A stretch of 52,051 bases of DNA from Clostridia bacterium. Lineage in GTDB: Bacteria > Bacillota > Clostridia > Christensenellales > CAG-314. The position numbers and the translations under genes were made by a program. The DNA is taken from positions 1 to 52,051 of the forward strand of contig CAAGHL010000044.1 in NCBI GenBank assembly GCA_900769665.1, in the 5' to 3' direction. Under the pieces are notes generated by a model that worked only from the letters and a program-made list of their open reading frames with translations, searched no databases and had not been told where the DNA came from. Below are positions 25,905-36,600 of the stretch, piece after piece; the stretch's first letter is position 1; each line of letters opens with the position of its first letter.

Positions 25905-27482
25905 TCAATCCTGCCAGTAGCGTTGAATGCCGTTTTGTTCGAGAAGGTCGGCAAACTTAGCAAACAAACTTCCGTTGTTGCGGACTTCCGACAGTGAAAC
26001 ACGCTCGTCCATGGCAAAGCTTGCAAGCAAGCCCGCAACTTCGCCTACGTTCCATTCCACAGGATGCAGACGGTAACAGCCGTTTGTAAGGTGCGTCGTG
26101 CCGATATTTTTGCAGGCAGGCAACAAATTTGTGATACGCACGGGCAAAAACGCACCCAAAGGTATGGTAAAACGTTCGCTTGGAGCGTAGAAAAACGTGT
26201 GCGTTTGCGTCGTGATGTGTAAATCGATCGGGTAACTGCCCACGCCCACGCTGTCGGCAAACACAGGTTTTGTACCCTTTGCGATCATGTTTTCCGTAAT
26301 GGTAAATTGCGCTTTGATACGCCTCGACTCTCTGATGTATGGCATTGCCGACAAGCCGTCGGGCGTTTCGCTTTCCGTGCCGTCCAGTTTCAGATACCTG
26401 TAACCCTTGCCGCCGTCGGCACGCGGCGCTTCGGTTTGTAACCAGTACACGAAGCCGAGGGTAAACAGCCTTGCCAGTTTTTGGTTTTGTACGGCGTCGG
26501 CGGTTTCATACAGGTTACCCAAAAAGTAATCGTTTTGCGGCCAGTTGATAAGGCTGATGTCGTAGGGGTGAGTGCCGTCCTTGTAGTAATCGGCGCACAC
26601 GATACGACGGTACTTGAACAGCGGAAACAGTTCTTCGCCGCGCTCGTCCCTTTCTCCCGGGAACATACCAAAACGTTTTGACCTGCCCGTAGACGAATCG
26701 GGACCGTACATAGAGTACACGTTGTACTTGTCGTATGGCATTACAAGTTTGCGAAACTCGTCGTACATGTAAGGCTTGTCTATTACAAAGTCACCGCTTT
26801 TACGGTTTTGCAGTTCCGCCGTGATTGTCGCAGGTTGCATGTCCTGCGAATTGGCAATGTCCGGTGCGTGCGTTTCTCCGGTTACGGCTTTGCTTTCTGC
26901 GCCCGTCACGTACTCTGCGCCGCTTGCCGCGACAAGTTCGCCGGTGTCGGTGCCGTCAAGGAAGTACTTCCCGATAAAGGTGATTTTGTTGCCGTCAACA
27001 ATGTAAGTAACGCTGTGCACTTCGTCGTCGGCACGGCAACCGACAAATTTCGCGTCGGTGTACACCGTCAGCAAACCGCACTCAATGTAAGGCGCAAGCA
27101 TCTGTTCCAGTATCTTACGCGCAAGCCTTGGCGGATGGGAAACATAACTGACTTCGGAATCGGCAGGGCAAAACGCATCAAGGCGTTTCACGTCGTCACT
27201 GTAAGACGGGTCGGCGCGGTAACTGTCGCGCACGGCGTTGCGATACGCGCGGTAACTTGCCGTACAGCCCTGTGTTTCGATCCATTTATGCTCGTCGGGC
27301 GGCACCGCCTGCGAAGTAAGTTGTCCGCCAACGCGGTCGCTTTCTTCCAGAAGCACCACCTTTTTGCCTTGTCCGGCGGCGGCATAAGCGGCAATCGTTC
27401 CGCCAAGGCTCGCGCCGCACACGACAATGTCGAAGTACTTCGTTTCGGAATTGTTTTTTGTTTCACAAGCGAATTCTTCCAT
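25905..27482 (-). CDS. FAD-dependent oxidoreductase
   Basis: A 525-residue flavoprotein of the FAD_oxidored type. The dinucleotide-binding site is near the N-terminus (FDIVVCGASLGGTIAAYAA), followed by the LLEESDRVGGQLTSQ ribose-binding segment. A second FAD segment is FLDGTDTGELVAASGAEY, and a late region carries LPACKNIGTTHLTNGCYRLHP. Proteins of this group often sit in carbohydrate loci, where they may oxidise a sugar or cyclic substrate, but no reaction is established here. ATG at 27482 follows GAGGAAA; the frame is open to 27614. It is the last gene of the glycan locus, 140 bases after the ROK kinase, and has no obvious signal peptide. Confidence 0.85.
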   Translation of the reverse strand: MEEFACETKNNSETKYFDIVVCGASLGGTIAAYAAAGQGKKVVLLEESDRVGGQLTSQAVPPDEHKWIETQGCTASYRAYRNAVRDSYRADPSYSDDVKRLDAFCPADSEVSYVSHPPRLARKILEQMLAPYIECGLLTVYTDAKFVGCRADDEVHSVTYIVDGNKITFIGKYFLDGTDTGELVAASGAEYVTGAESKAVTGETHAPDIANSQDMQPATITAELQNRKSGDFVIDKPYMYDEFRKLVMPYDKYNVYSMYGPDSSTGRSKRFGMFPGERDERGEELFPLFKYRRIVCADYYKDGTHPYDISLINWPQNDYFLGNLYETADAVQNQKLARLFTLGFVYWLQTEAPRADGGKGYRYLKLDGTESETPDGLSAMPYIRESRRIKAQFTITENMIAKGTKPVFADSVGVGSYPIDLHITTQTHTFFYAPSERFTIPLGAFLPVRITNLLPACKNIGTTHLTNGCYRLHPVEWNVGEVAGLLASFAMDERVSLSEVRNNGSLFAKFADLLEQNGIQRYWQD

Positions 27483-27622
27483 ATTTTCCTCGCTTCTTTT
27501 TGTACAGTTTTCACAGCAAAAGTCGTCACTACACCGAACGAACGCCCACCCGACAAAACGGAAAAGAACATCCACAATGTGATTAGCAATGACGAAATTA
27601 ACAATACGTATCAACTTTTTGC

Positions 27623-28504
27623 TTACAATTTTTCTTCATAACCTGTTTTGCCGTACACGTATGCGCCGTACACGCCTGCCGCGTTTCCGAGAGTTGCGCG
27701 TAACGTGTTGTAATGCAGTTTCGCCGAGATTTTGTCAAAGGCGTTACCCATCCAGTCGGCAACACCGCCGCCGATTACGCAAACGTCAAACGGGCACACT
27801 GCGTTTACTTTACTTAACAGCAAATTCAGCCTGTCGCAAAATTTGTCAACGTACTCCGCCGCCTGTTTGTCACCAAGCATATATCGGCTGAACAAATCGT
27901 TGCCGAGCCCCACCGCATCCACGTCGCGGTGGATGGCACGTCCGGACAGATACATTTCAGCACAGCCATGCCTGCCGCAGGTGCATTGCAAACCGCCGTC
28001 CACGAGGCAGATATGCCCGAAGCGCGCGTAGTCGTTTTGTTTGTCGGCGACAATATGTCCGCAAACCGCATAACCGCCGCCCACGCCCGAACCGAGCGTA
28101 AGCATTGCAACCCGTCTGTCGGTGTAATGCGCCGCCGCGCCGTAGTAGACTTCCGCAAGCAATGCCGCATGCGCGTCGTTCAGCACGGTCACATTCAGAC
28201 CGTAGTTTTCCGCAAAAAACTTTCCGTAATCAAATCCGGTCATCCCGGGCAGATTGTCCGTTGCGTAGGTAATGGTCTTTGCTTCGCTGTCTATGTTTCC
28301 TGCCGATGACATTGCGACTTCCGTCACATCGTTGTCAAGGTACAGTTCCGTAGCGCGCTTCAATGCGGCAATTATGCCCTGTTTGCCTTTGTCTGCATCC
28401 GTAGGCACTTCGCTGACCTTGCCGACGACAAGTTTGCCGTCTGTTTCGTCAAAGAGCGCAACCTTGATGTTGGTCGCGCCCAAATCCATACATATTTTTT
28501 TCAT
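27623..28504 (-). CDS. ROK family sugar kinase
   Basis: A 293-residue kinase of the ROK family, which phosphorylates glucose, ManNAc, GlcNAc or related sugars in the cytoplasm. The ATP-binding start is MKKICMDLGATNIKVALFDE and the second nucleotide loop is LGSGVGGGYAVCG. The zinc motif is GHICLVDGGLQCTCGRHGCAE (one His, three Cys). ATG at 28504 is 4 bases after the permease stop, so translation is coupled. With nanE in the same locus a ManNAc kinase role is attractive but inferred; glucokinase activity is the alternative. Confidence 0.9.
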   Translation of the reverse strand: MKKICMDLGATNIKVALFDETDGKLVVGKVSEVPTDADKGKQGIIAALKRATELYLDNDVTEVAMSSAGNIDSEAKTITYATDNLPGMTGFDYGKFFAENYGLNVTVLNDAHAALLAEVYYGAAAHYTDRRVAMLTLGSGVGGGYAVCGHIVADKQNDYARFGHICLVDGGLQCTCGRHGCAEMYLSGRAIHRDVDAVGLGNDLFSRYMLGDKQAAEYVDKFCDRLNLLLSKVNAVCPFDVCVIGGGVADWMGNAFDKISAKLHYNTLRATLGNAAGVYGAYVYGKTGYEEKL

Positions 28505-28508
28505 TACG

Positions 28509-29384
28509 TCAACCTTTGACGCTACCGACGGTAACGCCCTTGGTAAAGAATTTGAGTACAAAGGGGTAAATAATCAGTATCGGAAGGATGCTGACGACAA
28601 TCATAGCCGATTCGATGTTTGCCTTCTGGATGTTTTCAAGCGTCGGGTTGAGCGCGTCGGGCTCGGACTGAATGTAGTTGAGTATGTACAGCGACAGCGG
28701 ATACCACTTCTCTTCCGTGCCGAGGTAAATAAGCGCGCTTGTGTAGTTGTTCCAGAATGTTACCGCGGTAAACAAACTTACGCTTGCTACGCACGGAAGC
28801 GACACCGGCAACAGCACCTTGAACATTATTTGCAGGTTGTTTGCGCCGTCTATCTTTGCCGATTCTTCCAGTTCCGGCGGCAAACCTTCGAGGTAACTTT
28901 TGATAAGTATCAGGTTGTACACCTGCACCACCGACGGCAAAATGAGTGCCAGCGGCGAGCGTGTAAGCCCCAGTGCGTTTACTACAATGTAGTTGGGCAC
29001 CATACCTCCGCTGAAAATCATGACGATGATGAAAAATATCATAAGTCCGCGACGGAACGGAAAGTCGGGCTTGCTCAGCGCATATGCCGCCGAGTACATA
29101 ACCAGTACCGACAACGCCGTGCCCAACACGGTGACCATCAGCGAAACGCCCAGCGAACGCCAGAAACCGACTTTGCCGAACACCGCCGTGAGGTTGTACC
29201 ATGTAAAACCCTTAGGGAAAAAGTTGATCTGATTGCCCGACGTAGAGAAGGCGTTGGCAAGCACGTTGAGAAAGGGCAACAGACACACCAGTGACACGAT
29301 TACCAGTATTATCGCGTTGACTACATGAAATACGGGTGCGTCCTTGATTTTGTTTCCCTTGCTTAAAGGAAGTTTTTTTGTCAT
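28509..29384 (-). CDS. ABC sugar transporter permease, YtcP/AraQ type
   Basis: A 291-residue inner-membrane permease of the CUT1 carbohydrate family with about six helices. The EAA loop that contacts the ATPase reads ELEESAKIDGANNLQIMFKVLLP. It lies 4 bases after the first permease and directly before the ROK kinase. The closest type by organisation is YtcP, partner of LplB-type permeases in oligosaccharide importers. Confidence 0.94.
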   Translation of the reverse strand: MTKKLPLSKGNKIKDAPVFHVVNAIILVIVSLVCLLPFLNVLANAFSTSGNQINFFPKGFTWYNLTAVFGKVGFWRSLGVSLMVTVLGTALSVLVMYSAAYALSKPDFPFRRGLMIFFIIVMIFSGGMVPNYIVVNALGLTRSPLALILPSVVQVYNLILIKSYLEGLPPELEESAKIDGANNLQIMFKVLLPVSLPCVASVSLFTAVTFWNNYTSALIYLGTEEKWYPLSLYILNYIQSEPDALNPTLENIQKANIESAMIVVSILPILIIYPFVLKFFTKGVTVGSVKG

Positions 29385-29388
29385 AATA

Positions 29389-30321
29389 TCACCATATACC
29401 CGTGCCCATGTATTTTTTGGACAGTTTGTTTGCGCTGACGATAAGTATTAGCGAAATTATGCCGTTTGCAAGACCTACCGCCGTTGACAGACCGTAGTCG
29501 CGCGAGCCTGTACCAAGGCCTAAGCGGTACACGTAGGTGCCGATAATCTCGCCCGTTTCGCGCGTGTAGGAATTTATCATGGCGTAGACCTGCTCGAAGC
29601 CCGCGTCCATCAGGTAGCCGATACGAATGATAAGCATTACGATGATGGTAGGCATTATGGCAGGTATGGTGATGCTGAACATCTGTTTCATTTTGCTTGC
29701 GCCGTCAATCTTCGCCGCTTCGTACAGCGCAGGGTCGATTGCCGTAATTGCGGCAATGTAAACGATTGAACTGTAGCCGATTTCTTTCCAGCCGGACAGT
29801 ATTACGACAAGCCAGCGGAACCAGGCAGGCTCTCCCATAAAGTAGATCGGGTCTGCGCCGAACAGCACATCCCGCAGGTTGTTGACGGGGCCGTAAATGC
29901 CGAAGATATTGTTGAAAATACCCACTATTACCACCCACGACACAAAGTGCGGCAAAAATACCAGTCCTTGCACCAGTTTGGAAAACTTCTGGTTGCGCAG
30001 TTCGGAAATCATAACCGCAAGCAGTATCGGCAGAGGGAACAGTATGACTATCTTCATTACGGAGATAATGAGCGTGTTGGATATGTATCGCAAAATTTCG
30101 GGGTCGGACACCAAAGTTTTGAAGTTGTCAAGCGTCCACGAAGCGCGATTAAACGCTTCAAACGCGGGATACCGTCCGAAATTAGGGTTGTCCTTAAACG
30201 CAATCAGTATGCCCGCCATGGGCAGATAGGAAAACACCAAAGCAAACAGTACCGCAGGTATTACAAAGGGTATCAGGCTTTTGTGTTTTTTAAGTTGGTG
30301 CGCCAATGTGTTGCTTTTCAT
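29389..30321 (-). CDS. ABC sugar transporter permease, LplB type
   Basis: A 310-residue permease with six predicted helices and the EAA loop ALYEAAKIDGASKMKQMF. The N-terminal KKHKSLIPFVIPAVLF and the final KLSKKYMGTGIW are typical of the LplB group. A GGAGGTGA site precedes the ATG. It works with the next gene as a heterodimer. No ATPase gene is found anywhere in the locus, so a shared MsmX-like ATPase is expected. Confidence 0.95.
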   Translation of the reverse strand: MKSNTLAHQLKKHKSLIPFVIPAVLFALVFSYLPMAGILIAFKDNPNFGRYPAFEAFNRASWTLDNFKTLVSDPEILRYISNTLIISVMKIVILFPLPILLAVMISELRNQKFSKLVQGLVFLPHFVSWVVIVGIFNNIFGIYGPVNNLRDVLFGADPIYFMGEPAWFRWLVVILSGWKEIGYSSIVYIAAITAIDPALYEAAKIDGASKMKQMFSITIPAIMPTIIVMLIIRIGYLMDAGFEQVYAMINSYTRETGEIIGTYVYRLGLGTGSRDYGLSTAVGLANGIISLILIVSANKLSKKYMGTGIW

Positions 30322-30353
30322 TGTCGTGCGCTCACCTCCGAAATGTCGTCCGA

Positions 30354-30371
30354 GGCGGCAGAATCGCCGCC
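30354..30371 (-). promoter_or_regulatory. Intercistronic hairpin between binding protein and permeases
   Basis: GGCGGC / GCCGCC stem with a 6-base loop and no T run, in the 140-base gap after the solute-binding protein gene. Such hairpins often stabilise the upstream message, so that binding protein exceeds permease. Confidence 0.4.
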
Positions 30372-30461
30372 GTATTTTATCTTTGTTCCGGGCGCAAAAC
30401 GCATCGTTTTACCGTGCAAAATGCGTCCAAAATCTTCATACGTATGTAAAAATCAATTACA

Positions 30462-32009
30462 TTACTTGTTTGCCCGGTACCACGCGTTGACGGCTTCCGT
30501 CGCCTTTAAGCAACCTTGTTGTCCGTTAAGTTTGGTCAGGTACTCGGCAAGTTTACCGGTGCCGTCCTTCATCATGATGTACATCTGATCCTGCGCGTAC
30601 TCTTCTATTGCCGAACGGTTTGCGTTGTAGTCGGCAATGGGCGGAGTGTAGTCGGTGATGTTGTGTACGCCTACGGCGTCTGCGTCGGTCATCAGCAAAG
30701 ACCACGCACGGAACAGTTCGGGTTGCTTGCGCACACGTGCCTTCCAGTAGTCGGTGTACTTGCTTTCGTTGGTACCCGTCAGGTAATAACTTGCGTCGTC
30801 CTTTTCAGAGAAGTTTGCGGCAGGCAGGTAGCCTTGGACCTCACTGTACGTCCAGTGTACGTTTTCCGTGCCAAGCACGATTTCGCGGAAGTTGTGTTCG
30901 GTGTCGGTGTCCTTAATCTTGGAATTCATCCAGTCAAGCACGTAGCCGACGTTTTCCGCCATGTAGTACGGCACGCCGACGATGTAGGAGTAACCGCCCG
31001 AGCGATACACCTTTTCCACTGCGTTTGCGTCACTCTTCAAGGCGCGAAGATACGTAAGGTATTCGTCAAGGGTGCTGCCTGCTTCCAGTTCGGTAATTTT
31101 ACCTGTGCTGCGCATGCTGTTGACAATGCTGGGCACCGTCCACAGCGAGCAGGCGTATGCTGCGGCGTTGTCGTTGACAAAGTTGTTGATGCAGTCGGAA
31201 GCCTTGTTGGTGCCGACAGCCATGTCGATGTATCCCTTGGAATACAGCCCGTGCATGTAGTCGACGTAATCTTTGTAGCGAGGGGCGTTCATGTAGTACA
31301 GCACCTGCGTTGTACCGTCGACGGTGTATTCCTGCCAGTCGGTGTAAATGCCGAACGCGGCGGAAATTGCGTACACAAGCGGCGTGTATCTGTCAAATGT
31401 AAGGGCAGGTCTGCCGATTTTTTCCGTCAGCACTTTCAGGACGTTTTCAAATTCGTCCAGCGTTGTGGGCAACTCGAGGTTGCACTGCAACATAAGGTCG
31501 TTGTTGAACACAATCGGGTTTTCGATGTTGTCGCTTGAAGCGCGTTCCGGTATGCCGTAAATTTTGCCGTTTACCGTAACAACGCCCCACGACTCTTCGG
31601 AAATCGAGCTGAGCATGTCGGGCGCAAACTTTTTGAGTGCGTCGGTAAGATCGACAAGCATATCGTCCTTTACAAGGTCGGCAAATTGATCCTTGGTAAG
31701 TTTGATTGCGTCATACGGACGTTTGTCCATAAGTTCGTTGTTGAGCGTCTTGGAAGCGTCGGCGGCAGGCAACTGTGTGTAAGTTGTCTTGTATCCCGTC
31801 AGACGTTCGATTGTCTGCGCCGTAAGCGAGTTGTTTACCGTGCCGATTTCGTAGCCGGAGTAAGGCATAAGCACAGACAGGTCGCGTTTTTGACCGAGGT
31901 CGATATCATAGTTGATTTCGTATTCGCCCGACGTGCTGTCACATGCAAAAAGTGACATCAATGCTGCCACGCACATCACTACAGCCAGTATGATACTGAG
32001 TTTTTTCAT
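30462..32009 (-). CDS. Sugar ABC transporter solute-binding lipoprotein
   Basis: A 515-residue extracellular binding protein of family 1, LplA-like in length. The signal ends in the lipobox LMSLFACDS, cysteine at about residue 23, so it is anchored outside the membrane. The mature start (DLSVLMPYSGYEIG) and the internal GVVTVNGKIYGIPE match the family. It is placed before its two permeases, and a GGAGGT site precedes the ATG. Its ligand is presumably the oligosaccharide released by the surface enzymes encoded upstream. Confidence 0.93.
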   Translation of the reverse strand: MKKLSIILAVVMCVAALMSLFACDSTSGEYEINYDIDLGQKRDLSVLMPYSGYEIGTVNNSLTAQTIERLTGYKTTYTQLPAADASKTLNNELMDKRPYDAIKLTKDQFADLVKDDMLVDLTDALKKFAPDMLSSISEESWGVVTVNGKIYGIPERASSDNIENPIVFNNDLMLQCNLELPTTLDEFENVLKVLTEKIGRPALTFDRYTPLVYAISAAFGIYTDWQEYTVDGTTQVLYYMNAPRYKDYVDYMHGLYSKGYIDMAVGTNKASDCINNFVNDNAAAYACSLWTVPSIVNSMRSTGKITELEAGSTLDEYLTYLRALKSDANAVEKVYRSGGYSYIVGVPYYMAENVGYVLDWMNSKIKDTDTEHNFREIVLGTENVHWTYSEVQGYLPAANFSEKDDASYYLTGTNESKYTDYWKARVRKQPELFRAWSLLMTDADAVGVHNITDYTPPIADYNANRSAIEEYAQDQMYIMMKDGTGKLAEYLTKLNGQQGCLKATEAVNAWYRANK

Positions 32010-32090
32010 AGAGTTTTACCTCCGTTTGTATTTGTTCTGAATAAACCGCACAGGGTTTACCGTATTGCTTTACAAACAAAACTGCGTTTG

Positions 32091-33491
32091 TCAGCCATTG
32101 TTTTCGTTTGTTTCGTCCTTTTTGCGGCAAACAAGTACCGCAGCCGCCGCGACGGCAATCAGCGTTACAGCCGATGTCGTTCCGACGATTCCGAAACAGC
32201 CTTGTGAGTTGTCGCTCGGCGTAGGGTCGGGAGTCGGAGTCGGGTCCGGCGTGGGATCCGGGGTCGGTTCGGGGTCAGGGACTACGTCGGTTTTCTTTTC
32301 GACCAACATCAGCGCATTGCTTACCTTGCGCATTTGTCCGTCGGACGGCTTGTTGCGGCACACGAGCTTGTCGCCCTCAAGCACCACCGACGTTGTCGAG
32401 CCGCCGCCGTCCAGTTCCAGCGCGAAGCGCGCGCCGAGTACGGAAGCCAACTGCGCTTCTTCGTTTACGGTAATACCCACCGCGTAACCTGCCTGTCTGC
32501 CGTCCAGCATACAAACAAACATCGTGCCGTCGACCTTTACGCCCACAAAGGTGCGCGGCGCGGCGACGTTGCCCATGTTGTCGGTGTGGCAATTGGTGTT
32601 TATTACTCCGTCGTTTACCAGTATGTCGTATCCGCCAAGCACCCACGTGCAACCGCTGTAATTGCCCTGAGGAATTTCCACCAGGCTTATGTTTACGCCG
32701 TAGGTTACGTTGTCAAAGAAAAATTGAGCGTTTTGCCCCTTTACCGCCACGACAAACTGATTGCTTTTGACTGTGAAAGATTTGTCATCGGTCACTTGCC
32801 CTTGGGTAAGTCTGCGCGACGTACCCCACACGGGCAGCTGCCGCAAATTTGTGCTTGTTGTGCCAACGACGTATTTTCCCGATCCGTCGGCATTGTACGT
32901 GCCGGGGTCGGTGTAGACGGCAATTTCGTTGTCGTCAGGGGCGGAATTGTACTTGTTTATGTTAAATAGGTGTTGCTGTCCGTCGGCGGTTTCCACAAGT
33001 AATTTTGCGGCGACGTCCGTCATGCGCCCGACGACAACCTTGCCTTTATTGTCAAATCCGATACAGTGCTTTGTCGCAAACGAACCTTTGCTTACGACAA
33101 TGCCGTTGTTTACGTAGGATTCCATATTTGACCCCGAGTTGAGGTCGAAGTAATCCCCGTTGGTGGCAAAAATAACCTTTCTGCCGCTTGTCTGTGTGTA
33201 ATTTTCGGCAATTTCCGTTACGGTGGACTTGGTTGTCACCGAACCGTCGCGCACGCTGTGGATGACCCACTCGTACTTTGCGTCGCTTGCCGTGGCGTTG
33301 TATTCGCCGTAAAACAGCGATTGACTGACGCCCTTTACCTTGGTCTGCTTTTCCTTGTAGACAAATCCGTCCTGTCCCGACGAGTAATCGGGATTGTCAA
33401 ACACTTGCGCCGTAAAAGCCGACGCCGCAAACGGAACTGTGAAAGAGGCGATCAAAAGCACTACCACTACATAGAATAATGTTTTTTTCAT
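32091..33491 (-). CDS. Surface phosphodiester glycosidase (NAGPA domain)
   Basis: A 466-residue secreted protein. A signal peptide (about 1-25) is followed by a NAGPA domain, the fold of the mammalian uncovering enzyme that hydrolyses GlcNAc-alpha-1-phosphodiesters. The family motif LDGGGSTT (in ALELDGGGSTTSV) and an earlier TNGDYFD segment are visible. After about residue 400 come a Pro-Asp-Thr linker of PDPT units and a C-terminal anchor: GCFG, a hydrophobic helix, and CRKKDE. The ATG at 33491 begins the signal peptide; a longer open frame to 33599 is not plausible. No strong ribosome site is seen. The substrate bond is inferred from the family and has not been shown for this branch. Confidence 0.85.
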   Translation of the reverse strand: MKKTLFYVVVVLLIASFTVPFAASAFTAQVFDNPDYSSGQDGFVYKEKQTKVKGVSQSLFYGEYNATASDAKYEWVIHSVRDGSVTTKSTVTEIAENYTQTSGRKVIFATNGDYFDLNSGSNMESYVNNGIVVSKGSFATKHCIGFDNKGKVVVGRMTDVAAKLLVETADGQQHLFNINKYNSAPDDNEIAVYTDPGTYNADGSGKYVVGTTSTNLRQLPVWGTSRRLTQGQVTDDKSFTVKSNQFVVAVKGQNAQFFFDNVTYGVNISLVEIPQGNYSGCTWVLGGYDILVNDGVINTNCHTDNMGNVAAPRTFVGVKVDGTMFVCMLDGRQAGYAVGITVNEEAQLASVLGARFALELDGGGSTTSVVLEGDKLVCRNKPSDGQMRKVSNALMLVEKKTDVVPDPEPTPDPTPDPTPTPDPTPSDNSQGCFGIVGTTSAVTLIAVAAAAVLVCRKKDETNENNG

Positions 33492-33527
33492 GGTTTTGTC
33501 AATACGTTTGCTTGTTTTTATGTCGCA

Positions 33528-33551
33528 GTCCGCGGTTTTTACGCCGCGGAC
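33528..33551 (-). promoter_or_regulatory. Hairpin in the leader of the phosphodiester glycosidase gene
   Basis: Perfect 8-base stem GTCCGCGG / CCGCGGAC with an 8-base loop, 37 bases before the start codon and without a T run. It may be a processing or stability element in a long polycistronic message. Confidence 0.4.
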
Positions 33552-33691
33552 ATGAAACAAAATTGTAGTTGTTTTTTCGATGCCATGCGGCACCGACACT
33601 GTTATTTTTTTTAACTGAAATTACAAACTTGGCAATAGCCTGCCCGAAAGAACGGGAAATGCCATTTGCGAAGTTGTCTGCGTCGGGCAAA

Positions 33692-36600
33692 TCAGCCCTG
33701 CGCTTCCGTTGTCGGAGCGACGTAAGAAACGTCGGTACCCAAATTACGGTTTCCGTACAGCAGTCCGCGTGCACTATTGTCGCTCATTCCGCCGTTGGGT
33801 GCGATGATTACATACTGACCTTCTTCAAGGGCGTCAAATGCTTCCTTGGCATATCCTGCCGATGTGCAAACGTTGCCTACGCCATTGTTTTCGGCATCCC
33901 AATACTTTGCGCTTGCGCCGTCGTAAATTTTGACAACCTTGCCCGTTGCTTTGTCAACGATAAACGCCACACCGTAACCGCCCGTGTAGGTTGTGCCGGT
34001 AAAGCCGTAATCGTAAATTGCAAAGATGGGCGCTCCTGTGTATTCCGCATTGATTGCAACCTTGGACGCGTCTGCGTAAAACGTTTTTGCACCGACGGTA
34101 ACCGTCATGTACGTAACCTGTGCGGTAGCGGCTGCAGGCAACGTTATGCCGCTAATCGCTACTGTCTTGCCGAACGCGCGGTTTGCCACAAGGAACGCGC
34201 GTCCCGCATTGTTGTTTTTGCCGCCGTTGAAGCCGACAATCATGGTTTCGCCGGGTTTAAGCGCGTTGAATGCGTCCAACGTCATTGTAGCCTGCGTGTA
34301 GAAATCTCCTGCCGCAACGCCCGCAGCATTGTCTGCGTCGTAGTACTTGCCGTTTACGCCGTCGTAAATTTTTACGATTTTGCCGGTAGCGTCAAAGACA
34401 AACACTTCGCTCCAGCCCGCCTTTGTAACAACGCCGTTGTAACCATAGGTGTACACTGCAAAATCAACGTCTTTTGCCGCGATGTCGCTGTTAACCTTGA
34501 CAGCCGCATTGTAGAACGTATTGCCGTTTACCACCACTTTGCTTGTGAAGTCTGTCTCCGCAGCCTTTACGGTAATGCCGCTTACGGTCAGTTCCGCACC
34601 GATGGTTTTGTTGCCAAGAAGGAATGCTCTTTCTTCGTTTGCGCCGCCTTTGTTTACGGCAACAAGCAACCACTCGTTTGCTTTAAGCGAATCCAGCGCG
34701 GCTGTAAGGTAGCCTGCGGCTGTAATTTTGCCTGTAATGCCTGCGGTGTTGTCCGCGTCGTAGTACTTGGCGTTGGCACCGTCGTAAATACGGGCGATTT
34801 TGCCGTCGGCACCCATTACGAACGCTGCGCCGTAGCCGTTCGCAAAATTAAGCGAGCCTGTAAAAGAAGTCGTAAAGATGTACAAAGCGTAATCCGTTGC
34901 CGTTTTGGTTGTTGTGTTGACAGCAACCTTTGCCGTGTCAACCGTGAGGGACTTGCCGTTGACGGAAACGGTAACTTCATTTTTGGGTTCTTCCGCGAAA
35001 TTGAAGCCCGTCAGGGTAACTTTTTTGCCGATGGATCCGTCGGTGCGCAAGCCGAGTGCAAACGTACGTGCAGAGTCTGCGGTGTTTGATCCGTCGTTGG
35101 GGAACACTACAAGAATTTCGCCGTCGGCAAGAGCCGCAAAGGCGTCATTAGCGTATGTGTTTGCGTTCACCTTTTCGGTAGTTTTGCCGGTTGCGTCGTA
35201 CAAGCCGCCGTTTGCGCCGTCAATTACCTTGACAAGCGTTCCGTATTGGTCGATGACGACAGCCGCGCCGTAACCGTTGATGACAACATTGCCTGTGAAA
35301 GCCTTGGTGAACACCACCATTTTCATCTTGGCAGCTTCGCCGGCGGCAAGTTCCTTGTTGTAAGCGTACTTGTCTTCCGTAACGGTAAAGGTCTTTTCGC
35401 CCACAGTAAAGGTGTAAGCCTGTGCTTCAAACGTAACACCGGGGAATGTAACGTCCGCACCGATAATCTTGGCATTGCCGAAGAATTTGCGCGAACCGCC
35501 CTCGGCGTTGTTTGCGGTCGAGTTGGGCGCAATGATTACTATTTCGCCGTCCTTGCGGCTTGCCATTGCTTCGGTGATGTAGCCTGCAGGCGTGCACTTT
35601 GTTGCGTCCTGAATACCGCTTGCGTTGCTTTCGTCGTAGTACTTGCCGTTTGCTCCGTCATAGATACGAACCAACTTGCCGTACTTGTTTACCACAAACG
35701 CAATACCGTAACCGTTGTTGTAGCCGATTTCCTTGTTGAATGCAGCCGTGTACACGATAAACGAATACTTGCCTACTGCCGTCAGCTCCCGGTCGATAGC
35801 GATGTTGTCGCTCAGCACAAGGTATTCCTTTTCGCCGACTGCAACCTTGCCGAAACCGTCCGCCTTCACTTCAACTTCACGTGTAAATTCCGTGGTATTT
35901 GTGCCGTCGGTCACGCTGAGTTTTACAGTGTAGGTGCCTTCCTTGTTGATGTCGAAACCGCCGTTGTTTACGACAGTTATCGTTTCGATGTTTACGTCGT
36001 CGGACACTTCAAACGTGCCGTTGTCGTCGCGTGCCGTGATACCCTTGACGATTTCCGTTTCTAGGTCAAAGCCTTCCTGACGAAGCTGAACAAGCAGCTT
36101 GGTGTTGCCGCTTACCGCGGGTGCCTGATTGACATACGGCGTGATTACTTCGTTGTCGTCCACCCACAGCAAACGCACAACGTTGCCGTACTCGCCGATT
36201 ACGTTGTAGTTGATGAAGCCGCGTCCGTCGGTGTCGGCGGTCGTGCCTGCGTAGTTGGCTTGAATTACGATTGCGTAGCCGCCTGCGGGGATTGTCATTA
36301 CCTTTGCAAACGCGCTTGCGACGGACACTTCTTCGCCGTCAACGGTCAGCACTTTTACGTTGCTGCCTGCGCGTGTGGGGTTTGCCCGGTTTACCAATTT
36401 GTTGTTTGCGCCGTCGCGACCTTCGATCACAACGCCGTTTTCGGTGATGATTGCAGAGCAACCGTAACCGCCTTCGATGTTAAGCGTGATTGCTTTGTCA
36501 CTGCCGTTGTGGAACACGCCGCTTTGCTTGTCCAGCGTTGTGTCGGCGGTAAGTTCCTTGTACAGTTCGTTGGCAAAGTTGATTTTGGTGCCCTGCCACT

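Noticed and set aside
33463..33505. TTGACA box just before the phosphodiester glycosidase ATG
   Set aside because: Its matching -10 would lie within the signal-peptide codons, so transcription would start inside the gene.
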